The notes under the pieces are model-generated. The model was not told where the DNA came from and ran no database searches. It worked only from the letters and a program-made list of their open reading frames with translations. Of a DNA stretch of 64,000 bases, positions 60,260 through 64,000 are shown in pieces. A program made the position numbers and the translations under genes. The stretch covers positions 1 to 64,000 of the forward strand of contig KB445826.1 of NCBI GenBank assembly GCA_000320605.2. Direction: 5' to 3'. This DNA is from Gelatoporia subvermispora B. Taxonomy: Eukaryota > Basidiomycota > Agaricomycetes > Polyporales > Gelatoporiaceae. How positions within the stretch are numbered: position 1 is the stretch's first letter; each line of letters starts with the position of its first letter.

Positions 60260-63200
60260 CTAGAGTGTTTAGTATACAGTACAAGACCTGCCTGCGCTTC
60301 GCTCCGGCCGTCAGTTCTCAGACACCCGTGTCCTTCACGACCATCAGGCCGCCGTCCTCGTTATGCATTCCCATGTATTACAACAGCACCTCAGTATACG
60401 TTACATTTTTCGTTACATGTTCCGTATCCGCGCGCACCCGCACCATTGCATGTCTTCGGTGACGAATGCGCGACAACGCTGTATACAACTGCCCGTGCGA
60501 GAACACATCACGAGTCACATCCACTCCCACAATGTCGAGTGTGAGTCCCTGACAGCTGTTGAAAGTGGTCGCGTATGCAGGCGCCAGGGGGAACTGGCGT
60601 CGACACAGAGTGTGGCCTGACGCCAGTTTGGAGGCAAATGTAATTCGAGGCAGCACCACCACGTCTGAGTCGTTGATCGCGTCGCCCTCTGCGCGTCGCA
60701 ACACACGCACGGTCACAATCCGCGCCCCAATCCCCACCACCACCACCCTCGTGTTCTTTACTAGTCCGCGATCAATTGACAGGTTCCGCAACAGTCGGTA
60801 TACTCCGTTTACCTTCATGGTGAGACCCCGCGGCGGTAAACCGGGTGGGCAATGTCGCGCGACATAGTCGAGCACACTGTCGGGGGGAGTTGCCCCCACG
60901 TCGTCACTCTCTTGCAGCGAATCAGCCGCAAAATACGTTTGCTCTTCCCCTTGCACGCGCTGCAACACTTCCTCGTTGTAGGCATCCACTTGCGCGTTCG
61001 TAGGTGCCAGGATAGCACGCCTAGTGCATGCGACTGGGTCTTGCAGCACGTCGTCCGGAAACACAAAATAAGGGAGCGCGTCCGGTGCCGCTGTGCACCG
61101 CAGCATGTACAGCGGGATATCAGGTCCTGCGCCATCCCCAATCGCGTCCGTGAAGTTCGCAAACGGCAGGTCGTCGGCGTTGCGGATTGGCCGCAGCAGT
61201 CGTCGGATGCTAAATTGAGGTCACAGAGGCGCAGACCGGATGGACGCGTCTACCACTTGCTGCCGTGTTCCGCGTCTGATCACTGGACATGTTTGCCTGA
61301 AATCACCCAGCAACACCACCGCCTTTCCGCCGAAAGGGACATCCCACCGCCTCATCAGTCGGCGACACAGCTCATCCACGCAGGCCAGCACTGCACGATT
61401 CACCATGGGTGCCTCGTCCCAAATAATTAAGGCGGCGTGTTGGATGAGATCGCCGCGGGAGGAACCCGCCAGCACCGGAGATTCAAGCAACTCATTGTTG
61501 TCATTGACGGGCACCTGTCGGGTCGACGCATAAGTAGATGAACGTGGCTTCAGCCATAGTCACCGTACCTTGAATGTTGAATGTGTCGTGCGTCCACCTG
61601 GGTACAACTGCGCCGCAAACGCTGACGTAGCCGTAGCCAACACGAGTCGCCCCTGGGAGCGGAGTCGGTTGCAGATGGCATTAACCATATATGTCTTTCC
61701 CCGGCCCGCCTTACCATCCACGAAAACAGCTAATGGCTTGTTTTCCGCCACGGCGTTCAGTACTTCGTCATAGATTTCTCGTTGCTCGTTATTCAAAATA
61801 TGCTCAGCCGCATCCGCCAAGGTGGCCAGCGAGCCCGCCTGGGCCCCCCAATGTTCGAGTTCATGTTGAACCTCGCGGCTGTGTATTTCGGCCCCAGGCA
61901 AACCGTAGTCTTGTAGAGTTTTGCCGTACTCCTCCAGGTAGCGCGCCAAGTCTCCAAGGGCCCGGTTTATTCCCAGTGCCTCATTCCCCCCAAGGCGCAG
62001 TATGTGATCTTTGGCTAAAGACACATGAAACAACTCCCAGAGCAACATGGGCTCAGGGACACAATCATTCACGAGCAAATGCACAAACAGCACGCGCAGT
62101 TGGCTTGGTGTGCGCAATTGCTCGATAGCCTCCGTGATTGCGTATTGAGCTTCGTTATCATGCGCGAACAAACCCGCCTCACTCGCCGCTTCCTGAAAAG
62201 TAGGCAGGCACGTCCCGGCCGATGATGTTCGAATGTCATCGAAGCTTCGCGCTGCGCGGTGTTGCAACAATGCACGGAGATAGAATACCTCGCCCGCAGA
62301 AGGGCGGATTGGCTGTAGTCGACTAATATGTAGGACTGTTGGACCTCGTTGGACGACGTGCAGTTGAGAGGCTCCACGCGTGTTGGGAAGCTCGCGATAA
62401 AATAGATCTCTCCCGTCGTTATTCGCGTCGTACTTCTGGGTACGAAACTGCGACCAATACTCGGTGTAGGACAAACTGTCGAAAGAACGTACGGTCCCGT
62501 CGTGCGTGGTGAATGCGCCCTGAGGTCGGCAGAAGTAGCGTTCCAGGAGACTCAACGATGCCTCAGTCGATGCGTTGTTACGACCGTATCTGCGGAACGC
62601 AGAGTTGGTCGGCAGATGGACGGGCAGAGCTGTAACCGCGGGTGTTTTCTTAGTAATGTGAAAACCGAGGATGCGCCAAGCAGCTTCCCCTGCGGATAAA
62701 TAGCGAGCGTTCCTGTAGTCTTCGATCTCGTTGATAGGCTCGGTGGTTTGTCCATCTCCCATATAAAGGAGGTAACGCGCGGAGTCCGGACCTGACAGAG
62801 ATAATACCAATCAGGTGACCGGCGCGCGGGGCGAGTGTAAGTGCGGGAACGTACCTTTATGTATGTATTTAAACAGATACTGGAACAGGTGCGACGCACT
62901 TGCCACTTCAAAGTTGATGTGACACTGGAATTTGCGCAAGAGGGGTAGACAGTACGGCACCACCATGACGTCGTCCTCTAAACGTCGACGATAGTGCACA
63001 CGACCCTCCGCGTCGATTGTCGTTGTGGCTTGCAACGGTTTAGGATACTTGAAGCGGCAATGACGATCCCCCGCGTCGTTCACCCGCTGACAGTATTTGG
63101 CGGGTGGGCGAGTGAGAGGGGGATGATTGTGCAACATGAACCTTGTTACTAGCTGACGGTCGTCCGGGTCGGTGGGCATTTCTGCCGACACCACAGCATC

Positions 63201-64000
63201 GATGTCTACCGGCTCCACGCAATCGCGGGCAAACTTAATGAGGATATGTGCATGAGGGAGTCCGCGTTTTTGAAACTCGACGGAGTGTATTGAATACACC
63301 TGGCGGCCTGCATTGACAAACATGGTACGCAGGGTTTTCTCTAGAAGCGCAAGTTTTCGCTTGAACACTCGGACAACCACCAGAGGAATATCTGCGTATG
63401 TTTGTCCGGGTCTCAGCTGAGACTGTATCTCCGGCCAGTACGCATTGCAAGTCATCGTGACAAAAAACGTTGGGTTGCCTAGTGCTGCTGCAATTGCGAG
63501 AGAGTCTGCAATTTGCTCTGACGCCCACCGATGTGACCCGAGAAAAGAGGATGGCAGGTAGATGTTTTCTGTATTGTCGAGGGCCTCCACACCCATCAGT
63601 GCTGCATCCTCACGTTCCTGAGCGCATAGTCGTCGTTGGTTGTCATGGATGTAGTTAAGGCGGCATTCCAGGTCACGTGTGAACATGTCGACCAGATATT
63701 CGTTTGTTAGCCGCCCGAAGATTTGGAACCGTTCCTCACGAAGCAGCCGAGCTCTGTAATGCCAGATTTGTGTCGTGGGAGCATCTGCAGTACCGTCGCC
63801 ACTGATGTCCCCTTCTCGAGTGCCGGAAAGAATGCCCCACCCTAACGAACCATGGGGAAACAGCAAGGGATATGCGAGGGGCTCCCACAGACGGCTGACA
63901 GTCGATATGGTCATGCTTTGCCCATTTCTGCGCAGGACCAGCAGCCGGCGCGCCTTTATCTCGTTTTGTGTTGTGTTCTCGTAAGACATAATCGCAGCCA
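60260..64000 (-). mobile_element. Helitron, 3' portion (element continues past the window)
   Basis: A rolling-circle transposon identified from its Rep/helicase reading frame (see 60,378-63,989). A possible 3' end on the minus strand is CTAG at 60,263-60,260 followed by T, as Helitrons end in CTRR and insert before T. Only a weak 3-bp stem (GCG/CGC) lies nearby at about 60,295-60,303, so this terminus is tentative. The 5' end is outside the window. Confidence 0.8.
60378..63989 (-). pseudogene. Helitron Rep/helicase, one in-frame stop
   Basis: The Rep (HUH endonuclease) half has PLAYPLLFPHGSLGW, the HUH motif in GLPHAHILIKFA, and FQYLFKYIHKG before the catalytic-Tyr region. The Pif1-type helicase half has Walker A GKAGRGKTY, Walker B LIIWDEAPM, VVLLGDFRQTCPVI, and the late motifs FNSCQGLTLD and TALSRIRHR. 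Two introns join in frame (KYIHKG|PDSARYLL; THSTFK|VPVNDNNE). The frame is then continuous to 60,378 except for one TGA at 61,223-61,221, in SAPL-stop-PQFSIRRL, where a Trp codon is expected. The N-terminus lies beyond 64,000. It is otherwise well preserved, so it may be recently inactivated. A sequencing error or an unseen intron over the TGA are the alternatives. Confidence 0.88.

Noticed and set aside
61221..61223. TGA in the Helitron read as selenocysteine
   Set aside because: No selenoprotein context and selenocysteine use is not expected here; a nonsense change is simpler.

Overview
The window reads as nuclear DNA of an agaricomycete (basidiomycete) fungus. Nearly every gene is split by short GT-AG introns of about 45-70 bp, and splice positions are conserved between paralogues. 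ATP-citrate lyase is one fused polypeptide. The F-box family, the P450 and the Helitron are of kinds typical of wood- and litter-decay Agaricomycetes. No species is claimed. All models come from reading the sequence by eye; exon joins were checked for frame and splice dinucleotides, but no homology search was run.

Layout. 1-1.1 kb: a tRNA-derived SINE-like remnant and one copy of a ~600 bp dispersed repeat; an inverted second copy lies at 11.4-12.05 kb. 1.2-8.7 kb: three minus-strand genes (DUF1275 membrane protein, a small acidic-tailed protein, ATP-citrate lyase). 8.7-10.6 kb: no recognised gene. 10.7-17.9 kb: five minus-strand copies of one F-box gene, two intact and three decayed. 18.1-20.2 kb: an unrecognised low-complexity protein. 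20.6-29.95 kb: three intact tandem GABA/amino-acid permease genes and a broken fragment. 30.7-40.0 kb: a subtilisin locus with one complete gene on the plus strand, one complete gene on the minus strand and one propeptide-only copy, with a prenylated ubiquitin-fold protein gene (UBL3-like) between them. 41-42.6 kb: a metallophosphoesterase, divergent from permease 4. 45-49.8 kb: a broken unknown gene and a cytochrome P450. 50.5-52.8 kb: permease 5. 52.9-56.4 kb: an RGS/DEP protein and a decayed copy of it. 57.1-59.2 kb: glucose-6-phosphate isomerase. 60.3-64 kb: the 3' part of an autonomous-type Helitron running off the window.

How the parts relate. Two housekeeping enzymes of central carbon metabolism (cytosolic acetyl-CoA supply and glycolysis) frame a gene-duplication zone. 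Inside it are five intact paralogous permeases, all on the plus strand, interleaved with subtilisins that have an I9 propeptide but no visible signal peptide. A speculative link is intracellular proteolysis plus amino-acid uptake, but co-location alone does not show it. Much of the structure is recent duplication at several scales: whole genes, gene 5' ends, a gene 3' end, promoters, and even the inside of an intron.

The most interesting points are the leaderless subtilisins with a propeptide-only paralogue that resembles known stand-alone I9 inhibitors, the birth-and-death F-box cluster, the UBL3-like protein with a long acidic N-terminal extension, and a Helitron apparently disabled by one in-frame stop.
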